A DNA stretch of 31,645 bases from JBDKFK01 sp039798745 (GTDB taxonomy: Bacteria; Patescibacteriota; Microgenomatia; UBA1406; GWC2-37-13), in contig JBDKFK010000015.1 in the NCBI GenBank assembly GCA_039798745.1, forward strand, positions 1 through 31,645, read 5' to 3'. Shown piece after piece: positions 15,359-23,241 of the stretch (the stretch's first letter is position 1; each line of letters starts with the position of its first letter). The notes beneath the pieces are model-generated. The model did no database searches. It saw only the letters and a program-made list of their open reading frames with translations, and was not told where the DNA came from. Position numbers and translations under genes: made by a program.

Positions 15359-18235
15359 TCAGTTCGGCCAATGACATTTCTTATACTTCTTACCGCTTCC
15401 ACACCAGCAGGGATCATTGCGACCCAGCTTTTGTGATGTTGAACCGGGAGGAATGATACGGAAGCCTCCGATATCCTGAGGTTGTGCTGGCTGAGCTGTC
15501 TCTTCGCCGCCGCCCACATGACGCACGGTGATTTTGGCGTCTCCTGGATCTCCACCAGTGGGGCGTTCACGCTCTACAACTGCCGGTTCCACAGGGGGAA
15601 CAACTGTCTGCTGCTGTTGCTGTACGGTAAACGGATCAACCGACGCGGCAGCTCTAAACTCCATTTTCTTCGGTTCAGGTTTGGGCAGCTCTTTTTTGAT
15701 CTCGTCTATAGTTTCGTCAGACATCTTTATCTCAATCCTAAAGAGACGGCGCGTGACGTCGAAATTAATACTTGCGATAAGTTTTTCAAACATAGAGTAT
15801 GCATCGTTCTTGTACTCTACCAGTGGATCTAGCTGAGCATATCCTCTCAGGTTAATACCTTCACGAAGATCCTCAATGGCGGTAAGATGCTCTGTCCAGT
15901 ACTGATCGATTGTTGATATAAATACCGTTCTCACAAGGTCAAACCAGATTTCCTGTCCCACCTGTTTCTCACGTTCCATAAAGGTGTTCTCGGTTATGGT
16001 CATAAGATGGGCCTGAAGTGCCTGGAAGTCGCGCTTCTTCATATAGTCTGCTATTCCCGCAGCATTCTCAGGGTACATAAGCTCAATCTCTTTTCTTAGT
16101 GGTTCCAGCTCTTCGTCGGTGTAGCTTGTATCAAGAGATAGATATGACTGCATTATGCCGTTGATCTCCTCATTGAATACTCCCAGTACCGTTTCACGGA
16201 ACTCCTGTGGATTGGCTGAGTGTACCTCGACGATCTTACGCCGTAGTGAGTAGACGATCTCTCGCTGCTTGTTGAGAACGTCATCGAAATCGACAAGATG
16301 TTTTCTGATATCAAAATTAAATCCTTCTACTTTCACCTGCGCCTGCTCTATAGCCCGTGAAACCATAGGATGGCTGAGCGGCTGATCCTCGGGAAAGTTG
16401 AGGAAGGTCATCATTTTGGAGATCTGCTCTCCGCCGAAAATGCGCATAAGATCGTCTTCCAGCGATACAAAGAAACGTGTTTCGCCCGGATCTCCCTGAC
16501 GTCCTGAACGTCCGCGCAGCTGATTGTCTATACGACGTGATTCGTGCCGTTCGGTACCTATTACATATAGTCCGCCCAAAGATACGACTTCGTCGTGGTT
16601 CTTCTGCCATTGTTCCATTTCTTTTTTATATGCAGGATCGTCTGGTGAGGCATCTTTTTGTTCAAACAGACTTGGCTGCGCTCCTCCCAGAATAATATCA
16701 ACGCCTCGGCCTGCCATATTAGTGGCCACTGTTACCGCGCCCTTTTCGCCTGCCATCGCGATAATCTTGGCTTCTCTTTCATGATTTTTCGCGTTCAGAA
16801 GTTCGTGGGGAATGTTCTTATTACGCAAAAGTCGCGAAAGATACTCGTTTTTCTCTATTGAGGTTGTGCCCACAAGTACAGGTCGTCCTTTTTTATAGTT
16901 TTCAGCAATTTCTTCAACCACCGCATTAAACTTTGCTTTCTCAGTTTTATAGATCATATCCGCCTCGTCTTTACGGACCATAGGCCTATGAGTGGGTATA
17001 GTTACTACATCTACTTTATAAATCTTGTTGAATTCTTCGGCTTCGGTAGAAGCGGTACCGGTCATACCCGCAAGCTTTTCATACATGCGAAAATAATTCT
17101 GCAGAGAAACAGTGGCCAGTGTTTTGGATTCTTTCTGAATGGCGACATTTTCTTTTGCCTCTATTGCCTGATGGAGACCCTCAGAAAAACGTCGTCCCTG
17201 CAAGAGACGTCCGGTAAACTCATCGACAATTATTACTTCACCGTCTTTTACTATGTATTCTTTATCATTCTTGAAAAGCGCTTCTGCTTTGAGTGCCGCT
17301 TCTATATGAAATAATGTGTCAAAGTCTTTTTCGTATACATTGGCAACGCCAAGCATTGACTCGATATGTTTAATCCCTTCTTCTGTAAGGTTCGCTGTGC
17401 GAAGTTTTTCATCGATAATAAAATCAATCTCGGGTCTCAGCTGTTTCACCATCTGCGCGTATTTATAGTATTTTGATGTATCCTGTTCAAACGGCGCGGA
17501 TATTATATGAGGGGTTCTTGCTTCGTCAATAAGTACTGAATCGGCTTCATCGATAATGGCATAATAAAACCCTCTCTGACGCAGGTCCGCTACGTTGGAG
17601 GCCATATTGTCGCGAAGATAATCAAATCCAAACTCACTATTAATACCATAGGTTACATCGGCCAGATATGCTTCTTTTCTTGATATTGTCCTAAGATGTG
17701 ACATTCTCCAGTCTATTACCTCGCTGTCTGTAAAATCGGGATCAAAAATATATGATTTATCTGAGATTATGGCAGAGGTTGAAAGTCCTAAGAAATGAAA
17801 GACAGGTCCCATCCATCCTGTACCTATACGTGCTAGGTAATCGTTTACGGTTACCAGGTGTACGCCTTTACCGGTGAGAGCGTTAAGATATAATGCGGCT
17901 ATCGCGGTCTGTGTTTTTCCTTCTCCTGTTTTCTGTTCTACTACTTTTTTTTCATGTAGAGCTAGAGCAGCAATGAGCTGTACGTCGTAGTGTCTCTGTC
18001 CGAGTACGCGTCGTGTAGCTTCGCGTGCCAGTGCGAACGCCCAGGGCAATACATCATCTGTAGTTTTTTCACCTGCCTCAATTGCTGTTTTTAATGTGTG
18101 TGTTTCATGTTTAAAATCCTCATTTTTGAGCGCGCGTGCCTTGTCCTCAAGATCATTTATTTCCTGAATACGTTTTTTGAGACGGCCTATCTCTTTTTCG
18201 TTGTAATCAAAATACTTGGTTATGAATTTGAACAT
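15359..18235 (-). CDS. secA: Preprotein translocase ATPase SecA
   Basis: Motor ATPase that pushes secretory proteins through SecYEG. 958 residues, somewhat longer than typical (about 840-900). Walker A is KTGEGKTQTA (about 102-111); MAGRGVDI and the DEAD-like IIDEADSVLIDEARTP are present, as are NSEFGFDYLRDNM, the GMTGTA motif, and QLRGRSGRQGDPG. The C-terminus has a Gln/Pro-rich linker with a short poly-Gln and ends in the zinc/SecB-type motif RNDPCWCGSGKKYKKCH. The exported proteins of this window (sortase substrates, CAP protein, 18329-19072 protein) would depend on it. A weak TTGCAG, 16 bases, TATTTA lies just before the ATG on the minus strand. Confidence 0.98.
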   Translation of the reverse strand: MFKFITKYFDYNEKEIGRLKKRIQEINDLEDKARALKNEDFKHETHTLKTAIEAGEKTTDDVLPWAFALAREATRRVLGQRHYDVQLIAALALHEKKVVEQKTGEGKTQTAIAALYLNALTGKGVHLVTVNDYLARIGTGWMGPVFHFLGLSTSAIISDKSYIFDPDFTDSEVIDWRMSHLRTISRKEAYLADVTYGINSEFGFDYLRDNMASNVADLRQRGFYYAIIDEADSVLIDEARTPHIISAPFEQDTSKYYKYAQMVKQLRPEIDFIIDEKLRTANLTEEGIKHIESMLGVANVYEKDFDTLFHIEAALKAEALFKNDKEYIVKDGEVIIVDEFTGRLLQGRRFSEGLHQAIEAKENVAIQKESKTLATVSLQNYFRMYEKLAGMTGTASTEAEEFNKIYKVDVVTIPTHRPMVRKDEADMIYKTEKAKFNAVVEEIAENYKKGRPVLVGTTSIEKNEYLSRLLRNKNIPHELLNAKNHEREAKIIAMAGEKGAVTVATNMAGRGVDIILGGAQPSLFEQKDASPDDPAYKKEMEQWQKNHDEVVSLGGLYVIGTERHESRRIDNQLRGRSGRQGDPGETRFFVSLEDDLMRIFGGEQISKMMTFLNFPEDQPLSHPMVSRAIEQAQVKVEGFNFDIRKHLVDFDDVLNKQREIVYSLRRKIVEVHSANPQEFRETVLGVFNEEINGIMQSYLSLDTSYTDEELEPLRKEIELMYPENAAGIADYMKKRDFQALQAHLMTITENTFMEREKQVGQEIWFDLVRTVFISTIDQYWTEHLTAIEDLREGINLRGYAQLDPLVEYKNDAYSMFEKLIASINFDVTRRLFRIEIKMSDETIDEIKKELPKPEPKKMEFRAAASVDPFTVQQQQQTVVPPVEPAVVERERPTGGDPGDAKITVRHVGGGEETAQPAQPQDIGGFRIIPPGSTSQKLGRNDPCWCGSGKKYKKCHWPN

Positions 18236-18282
18236 AGTAAGTAAATAAAATGCGATACGTAATCTGCAACTTTTAATCAGGA

Positions 18283-18297
18283 AGATATAGTATATCT
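18283..18297. promoter_or_regulatory. 15-bp dyad upstream of secA
   Basis: AGATATA-G-TATATCT, perfect seven-base arms around one base, in the gap between the 18329 gene and secA. It could be a protein-binding site, but AT-rich dyads can occur by chance. Confidence 0.3.
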
Positions 18298-18328
18298 GAT
18301 GGAGCGCAAAAAAATAGGATTCGTTTAC

Positions 18329-19072
18329 TTACTTGAGAAAGTATTCCTGAGGAATGATTAAAAGCTTTTCGGCTGAAAATCTGTTAACTTCCTGTTCCGT
18401 ACCTGTTTTTTTCGCAACAAAATCAACTATATCCCCTTCTTTCAACTTTGAAAAACCAACCTTTGCTGTCTCCAGCGACTTTATATCCATCATGGACATG
18501 AGTGTTTTATTCTCTATATCCAGCGTATATGTATCTTTAGTCGGTGTGATTATCTTGATGTAATAATCATCCTTGTTAACTTCGGTAATTTTGCCTGATT
18601 TCACTACAAACTGTTCATCCTGATAAATAGTATTCGCGTCTATTGATTTGTCTAGGAGTGGTCCGGTGACAATAACAAATGATCCTTTTTTGAGATCTGC
18701 GTACTTGATTTCTTTTTTATTGGTACCTACCAGATATACTTTGGTGAGTGTCTCGTCACGTTTGACCTCATAATCAACATCATCACTTGTCTTTAGTGTG
18801 AGGCTCGCTGTTTTTACCGTAATTATTACTCCTGCCACTGCTTTTCTGTCTTTTTGTCTCATCTTAGCCACTGTATTCTCAACTTTTTCTTTTATAGTTT
18901 CGGCTTCTTTTTCCATTACACCTGCAGAGGGAGAAGCAGTCTTGGTAGTTGCAGGTACGGTAGGTGATGTCGCGACGGTGGGAGTGAGAGTTTTGGTCTG
19001 AGCCACAGCAACAGTGCCTGCGGTCGAGACCACACTCATGAGTGCAATTGCTAAAATCAGATTCTTTTTCAT
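18329..19072 (-). CDS. Exported protein with beta-rich repeats (DUF5666-like)
   Basis: 247 residues with a signal peptide (MKKNLILAIALMSVVSTAG, probable cut after AVA near 24), a Thr/Pro/Ser-rich stretch, a short helical segment (EKEAETIKEKVENTVAKM) and then a C-terminal region of repeated beta units: GVIITVKTASLTLKT, the KGSFVIVTGPLLD segment, GKITEVNKDDYYIKI, and EGDIVDFVAKK. The pattern of short 'GxI..v....i.l' strands ending in 'GD.V.' resembles OB-like DUF5666 domains. Function unknown. The start overlaps the stop of the upstream 19069-19503 gene in an ATGA, so the two are translationally coupled and probably act together at the cell surface. Confidence 0.75.
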   Translation of the reverse strand: MKKNLILAIALMSVVSTAGTVAVAQTKTLTPTVATSPTVPATTKTASPSAGVMEKEAETIKEKVENTVAKMRQKDRKAVAGVIITVKTASLTLKTSDDVDYEVKRDETLTKVYLVGTNKKEIKYADLKKGSFVIVTGPLLDKSIDANTIYQDEQFVVKSGKITEVNKDDYYIKIITPTKDTYTLDIENKTLMSMMDIKSLETAKVGFSKLKEGDIVDFVAKKTGTEQEVNRFSAEKLLIIPQEYFLK

Positions 19073-19503
19073 TGTTCGTCGAGGTAGTAAATTTTTAATT
19101 CTTTTTCCTGTGGCACGCCCTGCGTATCTTTAGGATAGGCAGTTACGAGAATAACGTTCTCTCCGAATGCCAGGGGGAATACCGCACTAAAATCTTCTTT
19201 ATCATTCTTAAAGGTTACACTCTTCAGCGGTGACTGTATTACGATTAAGGCATCTTTACCTGTCGAACCTTTTATGGTTATAGAATTTTTGTCGGTAATT
19301 ATTCCTGCTTCAGGTTCGGATATAGCCAACGGTTGATACTCTGTATTTTTTACCGGCACAGTGGGTGTGACCTGCATAGTTGAGGTGGTAAGCGGTTTTA
19401 CTTTCTGTGTTTGCTGGTCTTTTGTTTTGAAGATCATGAAAAAGGCCACCACCACACCAAACATGATTCCGAGTATTACGGCAATAAGCGTTTCCTTCTT
19501 CAT
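19069..19503 (-). CDS. Membrane-anchored protein with one Ig-like domain
   Basis: 144 residues: an N-terminal membrane anchor (about 5-25, TLIAVILGIMFGVVVAFFMIF), a Thr/Pro/Val linker, and one extracellular beta-sandwich from about 60 to 142 (EPEAGIITDKNSITIKGST, then GENVILVTAYPKDTQ). This resembles the glucodextranase-B-like / Ig-like domains of bacterial surface proteins, where a Pro-x-x-Gly start and a GxNxIxVxAxD motif recur. Binding partner unknown. A minus-strand TATAAT ends seven bases before the ATG, inside the last codons of the hydratase gene, so it may have its own leaderless transcript as well as read-through. ATGA overlap with the next gene. Confidence 0.72.
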   Translation of the reverse strand: MKKETLIAVILGIMFGVVVAFFMIFKTKDQQTQKVKPLTTSTMQVTPTVPVKNTEYQPLAISEPEAGIITDKNSITIKGSTGKDALIVIQSPLKSVTFKNDKEDFSAVFPLAFGENVILVTAYPKDTQGVPQEKELKIYYLDEQ

Positions 19504-19507
19504 AGAT

Positions 19508-20434
19508 TTAATTATAGAGGATATTTTTCAAAATGGTAGGTATTTTTTCAATCAGGTTTTCAACGTTATACCAGTATCCGTGTGTTTGTGACAAATCATC
19601 GGATGCTTTCTTCAGCACATATGATGCCATAACGGCCGAAGTAAGCGCGTCAGTTTTGGCAAAGAAAGAAAGTACAAGTCCGGCCAATGTATCGCCGGTA
19701 CCGCCCTTGGTAAGCCCCTGGTTACCTCCTTCAATAACATATGTGTTGGTTCCGTCAGAGATTATATCGACAACTGCTTTCAGTAATATAACACAGTTAT
19801 ACTTAGATGCAGTCTCCTGCACCAGCTTAACTTTTTCGTCTACGCTTAGCGAGACAATCTCTGTACTAAAAAGTTTCTCAAACTCCAGCTGATGAGGCGT
19901 TATGATAGGTTTTTCTTTCATAAGGAGTAACCACGCAGGATCCATCATCTGCAATGCTCCGGCATCAAGAACAAATTTCTTCGCGGGAAAATTGGTCAAA
20001 AGATAGTTAGTTATCGCACGGCTGAATAAGGCTTCATCACTAAGGTTAAGAATATCGGCAAATGTCTGATTTTCGGACACATGACTTTTATCAAACTCTC
20101 CACGCACCATACCCGGGCCTATGAGAATGGCGTCATCTTCGTTTATATACCAGGGAATATCTTTATGCTCGACAATTATTCCGTTACGGAATTGTTTCTT
20201 AAGGGCCAGGAATACTGCATTATTTTCGACAGTAGAGGAATAGTGAGTAATATCTACAAAATGAGAAACCGTTTCTGCCGCCCAGAGAGAAGCGGCGTGA
20301 AAAAGCCGTGAGCCGCCGATTATAAGGGCTCTTCCGTTCTGACCTTTGTGAGAAGCCGCTTTTGGAATCACGAGTGTATTCAGAAACGGTCTAAGCGCAG
20401 CAGTGTCGGTAGTCTTTATAACGGTATATTTCAT
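19508..20434 (-). CDS. nnrD: ADP/ATP-dependent NAD(P)H-hydrate dehydratase
   Basis: Repairs hydrated NAD(P)H; ribokinase-like fold, cytosolic. 308 residues, the NnrD domain alone without the epimerase (NnrE) domain found in fused forms. Key blocks are SHKGQNGRALIIGGS (about 29-43), LIGPGM, the LDAGAL motif, ITPHQLEFEKLF and the catalytic loop KGGTGDTLAGLVLSF near the C-terminus, where GTGD holds the catalytic Asp. Nucleotide cofactor (ADP or ATP) cannot be told from sequence. It heads a minus-strand group with two envelope proteins four bases downstream. The start at 20434 gives a normal N-terminus; CATTAT seven bases before it is a weak -10 candidate, and a TATAAT lies further upstream. Confidence 0.88.
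   Translation of the reverse strand: MKYTVIKTTDTAALRPFLNTLVIPKAASHKGQNGRALIIGGSRLFHAASLWAAETVSHFVDITHYSSTVENNAVFLALKKQFRNGIIVEHKDIPWYINEDDAILIGPGMVRGEFDKSHVSENQTFADILNLSDEALFSRAITNYLLTNFPAKKFVLDAGALQMMDPAWLLLMKEKPIITPHQLEFEKLFSTEIVSLSVDEKVKLVQETASKYNCVILLKAVVDIISDGTNTYVIEGGNQGLTKGGTGDTLAGLVLSFFAKTDALTSAVMASYVLKKASDDLSQTHGYWYNVENLIEKIPTILKNILYN
19511..19516 (-). promoter_or_regulatory. -10 box for the Ig-domain gene
   Basis: TATAAT on the minus strand, then seven bases, then the ATG at 19503. It overlaps the 3' end of the preceding gene by its spacing bases. The -35 position (CTACCA) is poor. Confidence 0.45.
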
Positions 20435-20509
20435 ATACTACATAATGAGTCAAATATAAGCTAATATTATAGCGTATACAATATTACATAATACATATCA
20501 GATCGCTCT

Positions 20510-21118
20510 ATGAAAACTGAGCACAAAAATAAACATCCAATATACCGGCTCCTATTGACGTTTGGATACTTATTCGTAATTGGCATATCCGTCATATACG
20601 GCTCATATCTTACTATGCGGTATTTCACCTACTCCCAAACGTGTTTTACTACAGCTCAGGTACAAAGTGATTCCCGCTGTCTCTATATACTAAACGGCAA
20701 AGTATATAATAAAGGCAGTCGGAGTAAACCCCATCACAGCAACCCCTGTGGAACAGACGTAACCAATATAATTCTTTCGTTTCATACTCAGTCGCCGCTT
20801 AAGTATTTAGACCCTAATTATGTAGGAAATATCTGTACAAATCAGCCTGTCGCAACAAATACCCCTCAACCTCCCTCCCCTACGCCCATTCAAAACTCGC
20901 CTACCTCGACTCCTGCCATAACATCGTCCACAACATGTGCGAAACATCACCTGGGAGATGCCAACTGTGATGGTATTATTGATGTTACCGATTACGAAAT
21001 GTTTCGAAAAGAGTTTACCCATACCGTCAATACAGTGAACGCTGATTTTGACAACGACGGGTTGCCTACGATATCAGATTTTGAAACATGGAGACGTGGA
21101 TACATAAATAATCTTTAA
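20510..21118 (+). CDS. Membrane-anchored four-Cys surface protein with dockerin-like C-terminus
   Basis: 202 residues. A transmembrane anchor (about 13-34) is followed by an extracellular domain of about 70 residues with cysteines at 45, 57, 80 and 109; a Pro/Thr/Ser linker (112-140); and a C-terminal module with two EF-hand-type loops, D150-A-N-C-D-G-I-I-D-V-T-D161 and D179-F-D-N-D-G-L-P-T-I-S-D190, each followed by a helix. This is the dockerin type I layout. The four-Cys domain is shared with the 22530-23228 protein: CFTTAQV, SDSRCLYI, PHH-N-PCGTDVT, LDPNY and GNIC are common to both. I know no named family for it. Dockerins bind cohesins; no cohesin is seen here. First gene of a tight operon with a flavocytochrome. 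Confidence 0.78.
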   Translation: MKTEHKNKHPIYRLLLTFGYLFVIGISVIYGSYLTMRYFTYSQTCFTTAQVQSDSRCLYILNGKVYNKGSRSKPHHSNPCGTDVTNIILSFHTQSPLKYLDPNYVGNICTNQPVATNTPQPPSPTPIQNSPTSTPAITSSTTCAKHHLGDANCDGIIDVTDYEMFRKEFTHTVNTVNADFDNDGLPTISDFETWRRGYINNL

Positions 21119-21123
21119 TTCTT

Positions 21124-22446
21124 ATGGATACTCTCAAAAACCTCTGGCGCAAAGAAAATATTGGATGGACCGCGATTGTTATATTAACCCTCATACCTGT
21201 TGTTCGCTGGGGTATGATTCTGCCACTGGTCCTGCGCTTCAGAACGTTTTCGGTGGGTCTTACAAGCATTGCGGATATCCTTGGTATCTCTGGTATGATG
21301 CTTTTTGCTTTATCGCTTATCATGAGCATCCGTACAAAATACTTTGAAGATTTTTTTGGAGGTATGAATAAAGTATATATAGTTCATCATTTAGTAGGCT
21401 CATTTGCTCTTGTACTTCTGCTCTGTCATCCTCTTTTCATAGCCGCTTCATACGCGCAGGTTTCGGTAAAAAGCGCCGCGTTGCTCTTGATCCCCGGCTC
21501 CGACTGGGCGCTTAATTTTGGAATTATTTCTTTATTAGGACTTATTCTACTTATCATTCTTACTCTCTTCATTAAACTTCCTTATCAGATATGGCGGCTA
21601 ACGCATCAGTTTATGGGTGTTGCCTTTTTTAGCGCGGGGCTGCACGCGTACCTCATACCTGCAGATGTGGCCTATGACAAACCGTTACGATACTATATGC
21701 TCGCTGTCTCAGTAATCGCGTTGATAGGGTATATATATCGCACACTTCTCGGCCGTTTTCTGGTAAAAAAATATAAATATTTTGTAAGCGCGGTTCGGCT
21801 CGTGAGTCGCGATATAATAGAGCTCGAGATGATTCCCGCGAGCCACTCAATGAGCTTCCGCCCGGGTCAGTTTTGTTTCATAGAGTTCCATGATAGAGCA
21901 ATGCCGAGTGAACCTCATCCGTTTTCAATAAGTTCCGCGCCTACTCAGCGTGAACTTAAGCTTACTATCAAATCGTTGGGTGACTGGACAAATATATTAC
22001 AAAAAGCGAGGAGCAGTATGACTGTGTATATTGAAGGAGCTTACGGAAGATTTATTTATGAAGACTATAAAGACAGAGATCAAGTATGGATCGCTGGTGG
22101 TATAGGTATTACTCCGTTCCTAAGCATGGCGCGGACATTTTATCGGCTTGATTACCGGATAGATCTTATTTATGTTGTACATGACCAGTCAGATGCGGTA
22201 TATTTCAATGAACTGTTGCAGATCTCGGGGCAAAATCCAAACTTCAGAGTGTTTTTATTTGAGACAGTGAAATATGGACACGCCACAGCGCAGAGTATCG
22301 CACAGATGTCGGGACAGTTACAGAACAAAGAACTCTTTATCTGCGGTCCTCCGCCGATGATGTATACCCTCAAGAATCAATTATCACAGTTACATGTTCC
22401 CAGAAGACAGATACATTCTGAAGAATTTGAAATACAATCAAAATGA
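21124..22446 (+). CDS. Ferric-reductase-like transmembrane flavocytochrome
   Basis: 440 residues. The N-terminal half has about six transmembrane segments with paired histidines for heme (YIVHHLVG and LLLCHPLF; WRLTHQFMG and AGLHAYL), as in the ferric reductase / NOX membrane domain. The C-terminal half is a ferredoxin-NADP reductase module: FRPGQFCFIEF, the FAD motif HPFSISSAP, the NAD(P)-binding GGIGITPFLSM, and the CGPPPMM motif. It should carry electrons from cytosolic NAD(P)H through FAD and heme to an acceptor outside the membrane; the acceptor is unknown. It begins five bases after the dockerin-like gene and overlaps the 27-residue ORF in an ATGA. Its setting between two paralogous surface proteins suggests they meet or serve the same outside substrate. 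Confidence 0.9.
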   Translation: MDTLKNLWRKENIGWTAIVILTLIPVVRWGMILPLVLRFRTFSVGLTSIADILGISGMMLFALSLIMSIRTKYFEDFFGGMNKVYIVHHLVGSFALVLLLCHPLFIAASYAQVSVKSAALLLIPGSDWALNFGIISLLGLILLIILTLFIKLPYQIWRLTHQFMGVAFFSAGLHAYLIPADVAYDKPLRYYMLAVSVIALIGYIYRTLLGRFLVKKYKYFVSAVRLVSRDIIELEMIPASHSMSFRPGQFCFIEFHDRAMPSEPHPFSISSAPTQRELKLTIKSLGDWTNILQKARSSMTVYIEGAYGRFIYEDYKDRDQVWIAGGIGITPFLSMARTFYRLDYRIDLIYVVHDQSDAVYFNELLQISGQNPNFRVFLFETVKYGHATAQSIAQMSGQLQNKELFICGPPPMMYTLKNQLSQLHVPRRQIHSEEFEIQSK

Positions 22447-22526
22447 AAAGACTCGTATTTATATCGTTGTGTATATTCGGCGTTGCCGTAACCGCGATAC
22501 TGTTAATAGGATTTCTGGTCAAGTAA
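22443..22526 (+). CDS. 27-residue single-span membrane peptide
   Basis: A short ORF: MKRLVFISLC start, then hydrophobic residues to the end GFLVK. Lys/Arg at both ends around about 20 hydrophobic residues gives a single membrane span. Its ATG overlaps the flavocytochrome stop (ATGA) and its stop is three bases from the next ATG, so it is placed exactly as a translationally coupled gene. It may be a small subunit or stabiliser of the flavocytochrome. Conservation cannot be judged here. Confidence 0.55.
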   Translation: MKRLVFISLCIFGVAVTAILLIGFLVK

Positions 22527-22529
22527 CCC

Positions 22530-23228
22530 ATGAAAAAATCGTTCAATATTGGAACACTTTTCAAACAATTTGAAAAACTGTATAAGGATATTAAGTCCCA
22601 AAATCTCAGTAAAAGACAGTCAGTTATGATGATAACGGGACTCGTATTTATCCTTCTTTTTCTGTCGGGCGGCGTATACTACACGATACGCATTTTTACG
22701 CGGGCTCAGACGTGTTTTACAACTGCTCAGGTTGCGTCGGACTCTCGATGCCTTTATATATACAATAATCAGGTCTTTGAGAAAGGAACACGGGCAGCGC
22801 CTCATCACGATAATCCGTGCGGCACTGATGTGACAGCTCTTATTCCCAACACTCATCTTATAGATAAGATTGGCCATCTTGATCCAAACTACCAGGGCAA
22901 TATTTGCGCAAACAATCCGGTTCCAACAGCCCAGCCAACATCGGCACCGCCGACCAATACACCACAACCACAGGCAACAGCGATTCCGCCAACTCAAACC
23001 TCATCAAACACCAATACCACACAGCCTACCGCGACCCGTACACCCTCACCGACAACGGTATCGAGTCAATCAACAAATACAGAAACCCTGACAGATACAC
23101 CTGCCATAACAACAAACGACCTATCGCCAACCATATCTGCCCTGCCCAAAACGGGCGCGACCGAAGATGTTATAGCTGCGGTATCGGCCGGATTGCTTAT
23201 CATCGGGGCTCTTGGTCTCATATTCTGA
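22530..23228 (+). CDS. Four-Cys surface protein with LPKTG C-terminal signal
   Basis: 232 residues. A cytosolic N-terminus of about 32 residues, a membrane segment (about 33-54), then the same extracellular domain as the 20510-21118 protein with cysteines at 62, 74, 97 and 126 and the shared blocks CFTTAQV, SDSRCLYI, PHHDNPCGTDVT and GNICANNP. A Thr/Pro/Gln-rich linker of about 75 residues leads to ALPKTGATED, then a hydrophobic segment that runs to the very last residue (LGLIF). LPKTG suits a sortase, for example the one at 2887-3477, but the usual basic tail is absent. It may therefore be sortase-anchored or simply held at both ends. Last gene of the operon; the alaS -10 begins right after its stop. 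Confidence 0.8.
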   Translation: MKKSFNIGTLFKQFEKLYKDIKSQNLSKRQSVMMITGLVFILLFLSGGVYYTIRIFTRAQTCFTTAQVASDSRCLYIYNNQVFEKGTRAAPHHDNPCGTDVTALIPNTHLIDKIGHLDPNYQGNICANNPVPTAQPTSAPPTNTPQPQATAIPPTQTSSNTNTTQPTATRTPSPTTVSSQSTNTETLTDTPAITTNDLSPTISALPKTGATEDVIAAVSAGLLIIGALGLIF

Positions 23229-23234
23229 TATAAT
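23226..23234 (+). promoter_or_regulatory. Extended -10 promoter of alaS
   Basis: TGATATAAT overlapping the stop codon of the previous gene. TATAAT ends at 23234, seven bases before the ATG at 23242, so a leaderless alaS mRNA is predicted. No good -35 is seen, as is allowed for an extended -10. Confidence 0.65.
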
Positions 23235-23241
23235 TCTAGCC

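Noticed and set aside
23212..23241. Upstream start for alaS
   Set aside because: It would include the stop region of the previous gene and the -10 box; MGLTHTELR is the usual AlaRS beginning.
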